From Lepiota brunneoincarnata (lineage: Eukaryota > Basidiomycota > Agaricomycetes > Agaricales > Agaricaceae), in NCBI GenBank assembly GCA_023014365.1, contig JAEBUN010000041.1:287018-351017 (forward strand): a stretch of DNA of 64,000 bases, in the 5' to 3' direction. The first letter of the stretch is position 1. Each line of letters starts with the position of its first letter. The notes beneath the pieces are model-generated. The model saw nothing but the letters and a program-made list of their open reading frames with translations. It did not search any database and had not been told where the DNA came from. Shown in pieces: positions 19,784 through 31,190 of the stretch. Position numbers and translations under genes: made by a program.

Positions 19784-21440
19784 AGATCTCCAGACGCACC
19801 TTTTGCACCTGATTATTGACAAAGCCGTGCACGTTTCACATCTCGTCAATACTTGCTAAAAGGAAAAACTGAAACAAAAATCATCCCTGTATGAACCATA
19901 ATGGCCCTTTACCTTTACTATTAACAACCGAGGTTCCAGGGTGGTGATTACTTTGGGCAAGGGCGAGTGTGTAGACAAGAAAAAAGAAATGTAATTCCGT
20001 TCGCGGGTGGCGGGGCGTTCTGGGTTCATGTGAGGAAAAATATTTCTCTGAATGGTTGTGAAGATCTCGCAAATTAACGTGTCCATGCAGGAAAAAAGCA
20101 TATTACTGTTTACAGGTTTGGAGTGCATGGTGTGCTAGTTAGGTAGCGCACGATGATTATGTCTTCAACGACGTCTTGCTTCTGTTGGGCGTAGATTGAG
20201 CCAACTCAATTGTAGTGGTCGTAGTCCAACATCAAGCGCCAGTACTAGATCCACTATATTATCCTCTGTACTTGCCTCAGAGCTCGCGGCGCCCTAAGAA
20301 CCAGTATCTAGATCTACATAACTAAAGTCCCGGTGGTGAGCTGCTCGACGGCCTTGCCCTCGCTGACTTCTGAGACTAGTGCAGGATCCAAATTGACTGA
20401 TTTCTCTCCCGCACGTCATGTTCCCAACGGAATCCAACCGCGGAACCAACCTGCGGATTCGCCTCCGCCATCTTGAGCAAAACACGGAAACCTGTGAGGA
20501 CGAGGCAAAACTTCAACAACTACTCGCCCGACCAGGTTCTAATTATGCAATCATACCATTGGGGTTCGGACTATAATCAGCGTAATACCTGAAGCCAAGG
20601 CCCGCCGCACCACCCGGAAGGGGTATGGGTTCGAATTTCCAGTTTTGATCAAGACCCGACTCGCTGCAAGCCTCAACACTGATTGTATCTTTCAAATTCC
20701 AACTCCCGTCCGCCCTCCCTTCTGTGAATTAGAGTATGAAATCAGGCTGTAGCTTGAACTACTCACTGTCGCGGGTCAGACACCAGTTTGTACCATGCAT
20801 ATGCCATCGAAGTTTGTCATCATACACCCAACTTTGGGATGGTGAGGAGTTGCATTTCTGCCTGTAGGTTAAAGAATTCGGGAGTGAGTACTAAGACTAT
20901 TGACCATGATCAGTTGGAATGTGGCACGCACAGAACAAGTTTCTTCACAGGTCCAACAACGGAGCCTTCGGTATCCACACAAAGCTTGGGGACTTTGAGC
21001 GGTCTAATGGTATAAGGATGCTTGGAACTCGTATCGTCCCTTGCAATGACGAGTGCTTGGGAGAGTATGCTGCCTGCAGCGAGAAGCCAAAGCAAAGAGA
21101 CCCACTGCCGGATGGTCACCATTTCGCGAGAGAGAAGAGTTAAAGAGCTATAGGTATAGTTATTGGACTGACCAGACGTTGGCGTTTTTTAAACCCTGCC
21201 TCAATCATAATATCAAATTGCATAATACCCGGAGTGACAAAAGAATTCAGTCTGTATTTCAATTTTCATCAAGGATCCACAGACAACAATATCATAGCAT
21301 TATTATGAGGGTCCCGACGTCATGTACTTTTTTTTTGTTTTTTTTTTTGTTTTGCATTTCGCTTTTGTTGCTTTCTGTGTGTTGCCTCACGTTTCATCAT
21401 TGTCCCCGACAAAATCTCCCAACCTCATTATTTAAACGGC
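19784..21440 (-). repeat. End of block A2 and repeat block B, copy 2
   Basis: This continues block A2 after the gypsy insertion and leads into block B, which is collinear with 31190-32640 and, in part, 2340-3740 and 35620-36110. It holds the intact lectin-like gene at 20376-21122. Confidence 0.75.
20376..21122 (-). CDS. Small secreted protein with ricin-B-type (beta-trefoil) lectin features, copy 2
   Basis: Four exons on the minus strand join in frame to 188 residues: 21122-20932, 20861-20767, 20721-20557, 20491-20376. All introns are GT-AG (70, 45 and 65 nt). The N-terminus is a clear secretion signal (MVTIRQWVSLLWLLAAGS) before ARDDTSS. The mature part has CVDT, then C-x-x-C, and two Q-x-W motifs (SQSW, DQNW) spaced as in R-type lectin repeats. 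The copy at 31561-32313 has the same exon lengths (6 nt longer in exon 3), phases and stop position, with many amino-acid changes. That supports a real gene under duplication and divergence. Sugar-binding is inferred from the fold; the ligand is unknown. Confidence 0.7.
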
Positions 21441-21686
21441 CCCATAACCAAATATTCTATTGGGCCGAGCTCTTTGGACTTATGCGAATCACCAGGGAAG
21501 CCATTCTATCGAACTTCCCTTGGCTTCTGAAGAGAGACAGACCCTTCAACACGTGAGAAGCGCCGAAACGAAACCGAAACGAAACCGAAACACAAACGAA
21601 GCAGCGCTAACACGTCCAAACAAAGGGGCGAGTGTGATTGGCGGAACAACCACTGGGCTTCGAAAACCAAAGAAAGACGAGTTAGA

Positions 21687-21717
<31 letters not shown>

Positions 21718-23750
21718 CGGAGAGAATGAAGGAGTTTATGGGTCGTATTTTGACTGGAGAACAAGTCTCCGGAGCCTGCTTCTTATATACAAACATTTGT
21801 ACTAAGTTATAATCTTTTCCTATGCTCGAAAGCGATAAGAAAATTGAGGGAAAATAGATCTAAGCTACTTGCAAGATGGAGAAGGTGAAACAGGGGATGA
21901 AATGTGAAGTTTTCGTAGCTACGTGAGGAAGGGATTAGGAAAGGTGAAAGAAAATTATATAAGTAGTGGTTTGCGAGGCATATAGAGGCCTATAAGAAGA
22001 GAAAAATTTTACTTTACAGTGACACTTGGGGAAAGGAATGGAAATGGAGAGAAAATATTTGAATGAAGGAAACAGAGGTGGAATGGGGATGTTGTCGAAA
22101 TGGTACTGCCTGCCTTGATGTGCGCACTCCGAGACTTTTGATCTGAGGTTTTGATCCGAGTCCTACGAGAGGTGGCATAGGGCGGCCGTTGCAGGTGTAG
22201 CCACTTGCCCACCTCTACACCTCATCGACAAACACCTCTGCTGCCACCGCACCCCCGTTATGACGGGGCTATCTCTTGTATAAGTATCCGGGTTATCGAG
22301 GATGCAAAGGGCGGGCGGGTGGTCCCTCGCAGTATGGTCTCCATCTTCTCCACGCTTATCGAAGGCTCATGACCGATTCTCAGCAATGACTTCAACTCCT
22401 GGTAGGCCTGCCTCCACCAACGTTCCTCTCGACCATCCGAGTAGAATGCCCCACCACGCATCACCACAGCAGTCAAAAACGAAACAGCGATCTCCTACGA
22501 TAATGGACTTGGGGCCTCGTAACGGGCTCCCGAGCCCCCGGTGTATTCCTTAAAGTCTCGATGTCAAGTCAGAACAGAAATGTACAATATCTAGTCGCCG
22601 CTGATGTTTCACGTGGGCACAACCGAGTTTTATGCTTGTCTGAGGGCTAGGTCCGTAAGCGGTAAAGTACATAATCCCTGCTGGATAGACCGCCTAGGTT
22701 ACGGACACTGTTTTTAGCTTTTTACCACACCGCACGGTCATACTTTCGAATCGAGAAAGTATGCAGAGTCGTTCTGCTGCGCGAACACCTGTAAGACCTC
22801 TTTTAACTGCTGAAATCATCCCGAGAAGGTTGTTGAAACGCGAGTGTCAGCTCGCCGTCTTTTGTTTGTTTGTTTATTTCATATTCACCATGGACACAGT
22901 AGGTACTCTATTATACTTTAGATAGCAACACAATCGCTCTACGTTCCCTAGTAAATAGGTGTACATACCATCGCGTCGTATTTAGGTAGAGTCCTGACAT
23001 CCCTAGGATCCAGTTTTGGATCCTAGGTGCGTAACTTACCCACTCTCTCGTCTCTGGTAGATGCTGATATTCTTCCTATCTTGGATCCTAGTGATCTACT
23101 ATAACATTTCTTGTCTCGACGTGACCCTGCGTATACTTAATCTCGTTAAAGGTGACAAACGACGACGGCGTATATTCGAGAGAGACAATAACGGCGGGGT
23201 GAAGAGGGGGTAGGGAGGTAAACAGACAGGGATACCCACTGTAGACTACGAGTATATGCAATACCTACAATGTAGCCACCATGAGGTGGTCAGGTACGTC
23301 AACCATAATCATTCCGCCGGTTTGCCGGAATCATAAATTCCAGCTACCGGGGTTCAGTACTCCTGTATTTTGGACTAAACCTTTGCGTTTCCTTTAGTAA
23401 ACACTACCCCCTGTCTAAGGTGGCGCTGCTAGAAACAATGCCCGCGCTCTCCGCTTATCCTTAGGGAAAACAAACCGCTTCTCCATGTTCGGGGAGAGAT
23501 CGATTGCTGGCAGTGCGTTGGTTGACTTGGATCATGGAGAAAATATATTTCAAGGATCTGGTGGCACGAGTACCCCCCCACCCCCACCCCACAAGCCATC
23601 ACACGAGGTCATCGTTGAGTTATTCTCCGTCATTGGATGATTCACACCAAGAAATTATGAGCATTAAGCTACACCACCACTAGACCGAGGTTCGGCTGAT
23701 TGTTGCTGACATGCAGCACATCCCGTTCGCATACATGTTCCCGATACTTG
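21441..23750. repeat. Repeat block C, copy 2, with low-complexity tracts and hairpins
   Basis: No intact gene is seen. 22500-22690 and 23540-23750 align with 36250-36680 and 36930-37130 (block C4). Notable items are a CGAAAC-rich run (about 21560-21600); a purine tract followed by TGTGATTGG (21633), also found near 31294; a (GT)n(GA)n microsatellite near 21690-21717; and a perfect 11-bp hairpin at 23002-23027. The copia element inserted at 23751 within this block. Confidence 0.55.
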
Positions 23751-24141
23751 TGTCGGGCTCGCAAACGCGTGCCGAGTTCCGATCTCCGTTTCGCTGGCGT
23801 TCCTTTCGCGCCCTCCGCTTTTGCCCTCTATCCCACGCTCCATTCCTTTTGCACGGTCTCTACCGTTTTTGTATCTTTTATGCTATGCCCTTACCGTTCT
23901 CCTCTGCCCGTACACTATTGCTATTGTGCTTATTGTCTACGTACAAGCGCGTGTATCGTAGTGTTAGATAAATAGTCTCTCGCTTGTAGTCACACTTCAG
24001 CTCTCGCGTCGAGACTGAAGTGAGTATTCTACCAATACCTTTAATTACTGTACTGACTACTTTGTAGTATATCTTATATTGTTCTACAGGTAAATAGTAA
24101 GCTCTCGCGTCGAGACTGAATATATCTTATATTGTTCTACA
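23751..24141 (+). repeat. 5' LTR of copia element
   Basis: 391 bp. It contains an internal direct repeat: gctctcgcgtcgagactgaa occurs twice, and tatatcttatattgttctac occurs twice. Four of the five differences from the 3' LTR are CpG transitions. Confidence 0.92.
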
Positions 24142-24153
24142 GGTTATGGGCCC
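24142..24153 (+). promoter_or_regulatory. Primer binding site of copia element (initiator tRNA-Met half molecule)
   Basis: GGTTATGGGCCC immediately follows the LTR. Its complement GGGCCCATAACC is the anticodon arm (CAT) of initiator tRNA-Met. Priming by a 5' half of that tRNA is established for the Drosophila copia element. Partial matching continues through 24166 into the D-arm region. Confidence 0.7.
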
Positions 24154-24196
24154 CGCCCCGTTGCGCTACTAAGACAATCAAACCTACAGATATATT

Positions 24197-27100
24197 GTGG
24201 CAATGTCTACCGTAAATGATGTACTCCCCATGTCAGTGCCGAAGTTGGATGTGTCCGGAGGAAACTGGGCGATCTTCTCGCTACGTTTGCGGACTGTGAT
24301 CCAAGGCAAAGGGCTGTGGGGCCATTTCGACGGCAGCACACCATGTCCCATACTCCCAACCCCTCAAACGACTATCACTCCTTCCACCACTACTCCCCAG
24401 GCTGCTGCTACACCAGCACCTGCCCCTACCACAGTACCTACTGCCCCTGTCGTCACTGCCGAGACAATCGAGGCATGGCAAAGAAACGAGAATATCGCTC
24501 GCTCCTTGCTTGCCCAATGCCTCCCAGACTCCACGCTAATGGTCACGGCTGGACACCACACAGTCAAAGCGATGTGGGATGCCATAACGCAAGAATACAC
24601 TTACAAAAGCGCATTCTCACAAGCACGGCTCCGTCGCGAGTTTATGACCATGAAATGTCCTGACCGGGGTGACGTACGTTTGTTCCTGAACGAGATCCGA
24701 TCTCGAAAGGCCAAATTAGGTGCTGTGGGTGTCACAATTAGCGACGACGACTACAGGAGTGCTATACTCCAATCCCTACCTCGCTGGCTATCAACGTACG
24801 CTGCCAACCAGCTCTCTGCTGCCCGACTTCACAGTTCCCTCCATTACACCATTGAGCCCAAAATCCTAATCATACTGATCAGCGATGAATGGGACCGAGG
24901 CCGCCCTGAGCGATCCAGGGTCGGCAATGCCAAATCCGAGCAGGATGACGCTTTGGTAGCTGAGGGTAGCAACGGGAGTGGAAAGCCGAAAGGAAAAGGA
25001 AAGAAAAAAGGTCCATGTTGGAATTGTGGTGGAGAGCATTGGAAGAGAGAGTGTCCTAACCTGAAGAAGCCAGTCAGCGAGAGGAAAGCTGGGGAGAAGG
25101 GAGGAAGCCCACCCAACAAGAAGGGTGGCAGCGCCAACATCGTTACGGCGGATAGTGATGATGAGGACTGTTCCCTCATGGTTGAAGAGTTATCGGACTC
25201 GGAAACAGATACGAGCTGGGCCGAAATCGAGGCAGGCAGCTCCACAGATGAGCTATGGAGTGAAGGGGAGTCAACAAGTGAGTTTGACGACCTGGATATT
25301 GGTGAATGTGACATAGCTATGGATGAAATCACCAGTGTCACCGAAACAAGTCCAACCCGAGTCGAAGTCTTCAACTCAGGAGCTACGAACCATATCTCCC
25401 CCTACCGAGATAGTTTCGCGACCTTCGAATCCATTCCCCCTCGCCCCTTACGCGCCGCAAATAAGAAAGCATTCGATGCCATTGGAAAAGGCAAAGTAGT
25501 CCTCGAGCTGCCAAACGGCGCCACCTCATCCCAACTCCACCTGAGTGAAGTCCTATACTCACCGGAGGCAGGCTATACACTTGTATCGATCGGCCGTCTT
25601 GACAATGCTGGCTTCACGACCACATTCGCAAATGGCAAATGTATAATTCGAGACACTAGTGGCACCCGGATCGCTGAGATTCCAAGGACTGGAAGGGGTT
25701 TATACAAACTAGTCAAAGAAGCGGAGGAAGCAAACGTGGTGGCTGAACCACTTAGCTTAGACATGTTACACCGAAGGCTGGGCCATATCGCTGCTGGTGC
25801 AGCCCGGAAACTTGTCCGCGATGGTCTGGTGGCTGGCCTGAGGCTAGAGGATGGAGCTGACGTTGATTTCTTCTGCGAGTCATGTGCCTACGGCAAGGCA
25901 ACTTGGCTGCCAATTTTGAAGGCACGGGAGGGCGAACGAGCATCCACTTTTGGACAGGAGGTTCATTCTGATGTATGGGGGCCTGCACGAGTAGAGACGA
26001 AGAGGGGAAAGCGCTACTATGTAACGTTTATCGATGATTTTTCGAGGTGGACACATGTTGACTTTCTCTCCAACAAATCCGACGTTTTTGAGGCCTACCG
26101 AAATTTCGATGCATGGTGCGAGACACAATTTGGTACCCGAGTTAAGGCATTGCATTCGGATAGGGGAGGGGAGTACACTGCAACCGAATTTCAGTCCTAC
26201 TTGAAATCCCGAGGCACGGAGACCAAACTCACAGTACACGATACACCCCAACACAATGGTGTTGCCGAACGCCGAAATCGTACAATCGTCGAACGTACAC
26301 ATGCACTACTGCATGCTAGCCGTCTCCCAAAATTGTTGTGGGCAGAAGCTGTTGCCCATGTTGCCTGGCTGATGAATAGGACAGGCACTCGAGCAGTCGA
26401 GGGCAAAACACCTTTCGAGGTGTTGTACAGTCGTAAACTGGACCTAAGGGCGATACGTGAGTGGGGTGAAGAGGTATGGGTACACCAGGCAGGTGGGGAC
26501 AAGCTCGGAGGATGAGCGAAGAAGGGGAGATGGGTGGGATATGATGCCGAGAGCAATGGCTCCCACATTTATTTTCCGGACATAGGTGCTGTAAAAATCG
26601 AACGAAATTTTCGGTTTATTAACACAGGTCGTCCCGGGCTCGAAGGGGAGCATTCACCTGCGAGCGAGCCTCGAAACGACCCCCCACACAGCCCCAACAC
26701 CCCAGCAAACCCCTCAAACGAGACACCAGATGCACCAGACCAGCATCCAGTCGATCCCACCAAGCCTATAGTCAATCCTGCCGAAAACAGCACTCCAAAC
26801 AATGCTAGCCCTGAGGAGACACCTAGCGAGGGCGACCTACACCCCCAACGACCTCAACAAGCTCGAAACCCAAGCACCAAGGCAAGAGACATCCTAGAAG
26901 GGCGAGCAGTCACCCTAGCCTTGAACTGGACTGGGCAGATGTACATGTCCTGGTGGCCGATATTGAGGAAACAGAGGGCCTGGAGCCAGGGAGCCTGCAG
27001 GAAGCAAGGAAATGAGCAGACTGGGAGTTGTGGAAAAGGGCCATGGAGGAAGAACTTGCCATGTTGGGTGATGCCGGAACGTGGGAACTTGTTGATCCAC

Positions 27101-28548
27101 CGATTGGAGCTAACATCGTCAGCTCGAAATGGGTTTTTAAAGCTAAAAAGGATGCTGCTGGCAATGTTGTCCGTTACAAGGCCCGTCTCGTCGCCCAAGG
27201 ATTTTCTCAAGTCCCCGGAGTCGATTATTTCGACACTTTTGCGCCTGTAGCATGACTCGCGTCTATCCGGACAGTCCTAGCAATTGCTGCCGCTTGTAAC
27301 TACGAGATCCATCAGATCGATATCAAGGGTGCGTACCTAAACAGGAAATTAGGCCCTGGTGAGACGATCTACATGTGGCAACCACCCGGTTTCACATCCA
27401 CCACCCACCCACGTTGCATTTGCCACCTCAAGAAGACCCTCTATGGTCTCAAGCAGTCCGGCCGACGATGGTACCAACGTTTATGCGAGATTTTGGTCGA
27501 TCACCTGGGCTTTTCACGCTGTGAGGTTGACCAGAGCGTATTCTTCAAGATCGTGGCGCCAGATCTCACCATAATCCTGGTGCACGTTGATGACTGTACT
27601 CTCGTCGCGTCTACTATTTCGCTGATTGACTGGGTGAAGGATGGAGTGCGAAAATTTGTCGAAATTATGGATCTGGGAGAGATCCACTGGCTCTTGGGAA
27701 TCGAAGTGAAGAGGGATAAGGAACAGGGTAAGCTCATGCTATCCCAACGTTCCTACATCGATGCTTCGCTCAGACATTATGGTTTCGACAACGAGAAACC
27801 GGTTAGCACCCCCATGGATCCCGCCATCCGCCTAACAAGCGAGCAATCGCCTCAAACGACTTTGGACATTGCTCACATGACCCGGAAGCCTTATCAAGAG
27901 GCCGTTGGCACACTTATGTACGCCGCCCTCGGAACGCGACCGGATATAGCATACGCTGTCCAAGTTCTCTCGAAATTCACGAAGAACCCCGGAGAGGCGC
28001 ACTGGGAAGCGGTTAGGCGAGTTTTTCGGTACCTGAAGGGTACACAGGACCTATGGCTGACTTACGGAGGCACTGGGGAAGGCCTCGAAGGCTATGCTGA
28101 TGCCAACGGCAACATGGCAGAGGATCGCCGAGCTACCTCCGGGTACGCATTCCTTGTCAATGGTGGGGCCGTTTCTTGGAGTGCCAAGCGACAAGAAATT
28201 GTCACTTTATCCACGACGGAATCTGAGTACGTAGCCGCTACTCATGCCTCAAAAGAAGCCCTGTGGCTTCATTCGCTTATTTCGCAGATTTTCGACGCTG
28301 CCGTCCCCTCCACCACGATTTTTTCGGACAACCAATCCGCCATTGCACTCAGTAAAGACCACCAGTACCACGCGCGAACGAAACATATCGACGTTCGCTA
28401 TCATTTCATTCGCTGGATCGTCGAAGAAGGCAAAATCCGGCTTGTTTATTGCCCCCCTGAGGACATGGTAGCCGACGTCTTCACCAAAGCGCTCCCCTCA
28501 CCGAAAGTCAAGCATTTCGCGCGAGAACTCGGACTCACTACGGTTTGA
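24197..28548 (+). pseudogene. Gag-pol polyprotein of copia element (inactivated)
   Basis: The frame opens with ATG at 24197. It has the copia gag domain (KLDVSGGNWAIFSLRLR), the zinc knuckle CWNCGGEHWKREC, the protease region, the GAG_pre-integrase motif (LHRRLGHI), the integrase core (HSDVWGPA; HSDRGGEYTA; NGVAERRNRT), RT (IDIKGAYLN; HVDDCTLVAS) and RNase H (ADANGNMAEDR). In-frame TGA codons sit at 26513, 27013 and 27253, each where CGA (Arg) would fit the family. A roughly 5-nt insertion near 26924-26933 shifts the frame. The protease catalytic Asp is Asn (NSGAT, codon 25373-25375). RT and RNase H from 27256 to 28548 are open. Confidence 0.9.
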
Positions 28549-28555
28549 AGGGGAG

Positions 28556-28946
28556 TGTCGGGCTCGCAAACGCGTGCTGAGTTCCGATCTCCATTTCGCT
28601 GGCGTTCCTTTCGCGCCCTCCGCTTTTGCCCTCTATCCCGCGCTCCATTCCTTTTGCACGGTCTCTACCGTTTTTGTATCTTTTATGCTATGCCCTTATC
28701 GTTCTCCTCTGCCCGTACACTATTGCTATTGTGCTTATTGTCTACGTACAAGCGCGTGTATCGTAGTGTTAGATAAATAGTCTCTCGCTTGTAGTCACAC
28801 TTCAGCTCTTGCGTCGAGACTGAAGTGAGTATTCTACCAATACCTTTAATTACTGTACTGACTACTTTGTAGTATATCTTATATTGTTCTACAGGTAAAT
28901 AGTAAGCTCTCGCGTCGAGACTGAATATATCTTATATTGTTCTACA
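28556..28946 (+). repeat. 3' LTR of copia element
   Basis: 391 bp, the partner of 23751-24141. The polypurine tract lies directly before it, and the TSD acttg follows. Confidence 0.92.
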
Positions 28947-29099
28947 ACTTGCACACACTGCCTCACTCAAGGTAATTGGAGCAATGTCCGCTCCTGATCG
29001 GACATGTTCTTGGCCGCTCTTTTCAAGGGTGTTCTCATTCTGTACGCGTGATCTGAGGTTGTCATGTCACGCGTTTCGCTGCCTTAATCAAGTCTGATA

Positions 29100-31190
29100 T
29101 GGCCGGTCTGTCCTTACCCATTTTTTCATGTTGTGTTTCCCCTTCTCCGCCTCTGTCTCTCCCTTACGCATACTTTCTGTTCACATTCTGGTTTGAGTCA
29201 CGGTAATGCCACAAATTTATAGTGACACGATACAGTCCATTCATAAACGAAAATCCCCAGACACGCAGATACCACAAACGTGGTTCATGTTCCTTATCCT
29301 CCTGGTTTTCAAGCCCTCCGCCAGCAAATCTCCAATCCACGATGCGCTTCATCTCGCTTCCTACTCTTTGAGCATCTCACAACTCGAGCAGCAGAATATC
29401 TACCTGTGGACGTATCTGCTTCAATCCCCTCCAGACACATACATCCACTCTCATCTCTACACCATCCCTGGCCCTCACTATCCTTTCTCGGATCAGACCG
29501 GCACATCGTTCGCCCAATTGCGCCATCTGTTCTGCTCTGCGCATCCAATTGATAGCTGCTCGCTGCACATTTCCAACCGAGACGGGGTGATTCCCTGCCC
29601 GCGGATCGACCACGATAGTCTCGCCAAGGCTTGTTATAATCCTTAACCTCGTTACCGGCGGGTCCGTCGCTGGCGTTGCAATGTCTGCAAAATGCACCCG
29701 TTCATCTCTTGTTGGCTCCCCGCACATGGTTACTCGCGGCTCCCCACAGATGTCCCTGGTACGCTGGCATGTCGCTGATTATGGGTTCGACTACTGGCCG
29801 CAATGAATTTCGGTGGCCCAGATTAAAACGAATCGTCTGTGGCATCCGTTTGGGCAGCATCCCGTTTGATAGTACAAGGCTGCTACGATTCTCCATAACA
29901 CCCGTTGGTGGGATGCTGGCGTTGATAATGTCCACTTCCGGCAATGGGATTGGAAGTATTAACGGAGTAGGAGGGCATTCGGGCCTTTCATCTGAATTTA
30001 GCACTTGTCGCTGGATCGGTCCTTGGGGTCTTCTCCCGTCCACTGGCTGTCTCTGGAAGTGACGGCTGCTCATTCGGATAACTGGTGTTGCTCTTCGACG
30101 CAAAATCTTGCTTGCAAGATGCCACACTACTCGTTTTCAGGCCTGTCTACTATTATTAGTGCATTGATTGATACCGCCGCCATGGCCGGATTCCCACGGC
30201 GTTAGACGCTCACCTGTGCGATTGCTCAAATCCACTGTGACCAGCGCCCAGCTGCGGTGTTCTTTGTGGAATGTTCCAGCGAGCAGCGAATGCCCGAGCC
30301 CGCTAGTGGGCTGTCTCAACTAGTCATTGCTGGGCACTCCAAAATCGCTCACCAGTGACTAACACACACAGAATCTCGAGTGGTAGCCGCTTGCACCTAT
30401 CATTTGTGGAGGTTAACCTCCAGCACCTGGCTACCCCAACGTTCAACCCACTTATGATCGATCTCTGCCTAGTCAACGAACCCTACTACGAATACCCAAT
30501 CGATGGCGGCACCGGCGTGTGCTACTCAGATCTTCCTGGGGCAACAGTAACACCCAGACCCCAGGTTACCTTCAGCGCCTTTACTGGTTCTATCACAAAC
30601 GCTACCAGTGCTTCTGGTCCCGGACAATGGAGGGCCATTTCGCCCACCACACTTCAGATCGGTACGACCTCGAGGACAGTACCGATGGGTACTGGTAGCG
30701 GCAAGACGGAAGTCAGAAGTTTGCTGGGCAGGGTGTTGGGACGCCTCGGATATGCTACCTGGGTGTTAGCTGGGGGGTTCTTGGCAAAAAGAATTTGGGC
30801 CAACCACCCCAATTTGAAGGGACCGTTGGAACTTGTATACTCGAGAACAGGTGTGGGAAAGGGAATGTGATCCGTTTCCCCTCTGACGCCTCGTGTAGTA
30901 ACATGTATGTTTTGATGTCCAGGGGAGGCGGTGTGCTCATCAGCACTCGAATGAAATCGTCCTGCAGTCGAAAGTAAAGCCCAATGGCGGTGAGCCCCTT
31001 TCGTGGTGAGTCGACGGTTAATGACCAATCGATCATCCTCTGAGCGCTGTGTGCTGGCAATCGTGACCTGAGATTTCCCGGATGCACTTTTTGCACCCGA
31101 GTATTGATACAACCCTGCACGCTTCACATCTCGTCCATACTTGCCAATAAAGAGAAACAGAAACCAAAATCATCCCTCTGTGAGCGATAA
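29100..31190 (-). repeat. Repeat block A, copy 3
   Basis: This is the best-preserved block A. It begins like copies 2 and 4 (tctcccttacgc.. then tttgagtcacgg near 29190) and runs without interruption to 31190, giving the reference layout against which the gypsy insertion in copy 2 was recognised. A 171-codon plus-strand ORF at 30355-30870 parallels the one in copy 2. Confidence 0.75.
29377..30127 (-). pseudogene. DUF6699-like gene remnant, block A3
   Basis: The minus frame 29727-29377 reads DPPVTRLRIITSLGETIVVD, then HPVSVGNVQRAAINWMRR, the DUF6699 core pattern. A second minus frame, 30127-29702, supplies a proline-rich upstream part (PECPPTPLILPIPLPEVD). The two overlap near 29725 with the same frame offset as in copies 2 and 4. 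This is non-functional unless an intron I cannot place joins them. Confidence 0.5.

Larger units (their letters stand above)
23751..28946 (+). mobile_element. Ty1/copia LTR retrotransposon, mutated
   Basis: 391-bp LTRs lie at 23751-24141 and 28556-28946 (TGTCGGGC..GTTCTACA), differing at 5 positions by my comparison. The TSD acttg is at 23746-23750 and 28947-28951. A purine tract (gaaggggag) lies before the 3' LTR. Total length is 5196 bp. The domain order gag, protease, integrase, RT, RNase H is that of copia. The coding region is interrupted (see the ORF entry), so it is not autonomous. Confidence 0.93.

Noticed and set aside
23700..23975. ORFs of 86-91 codons overlapping the copia 5' LTR (also 28555-28780)
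   Set aside because: LTR sequence read in two frames; duplicated only because the LTRs are.
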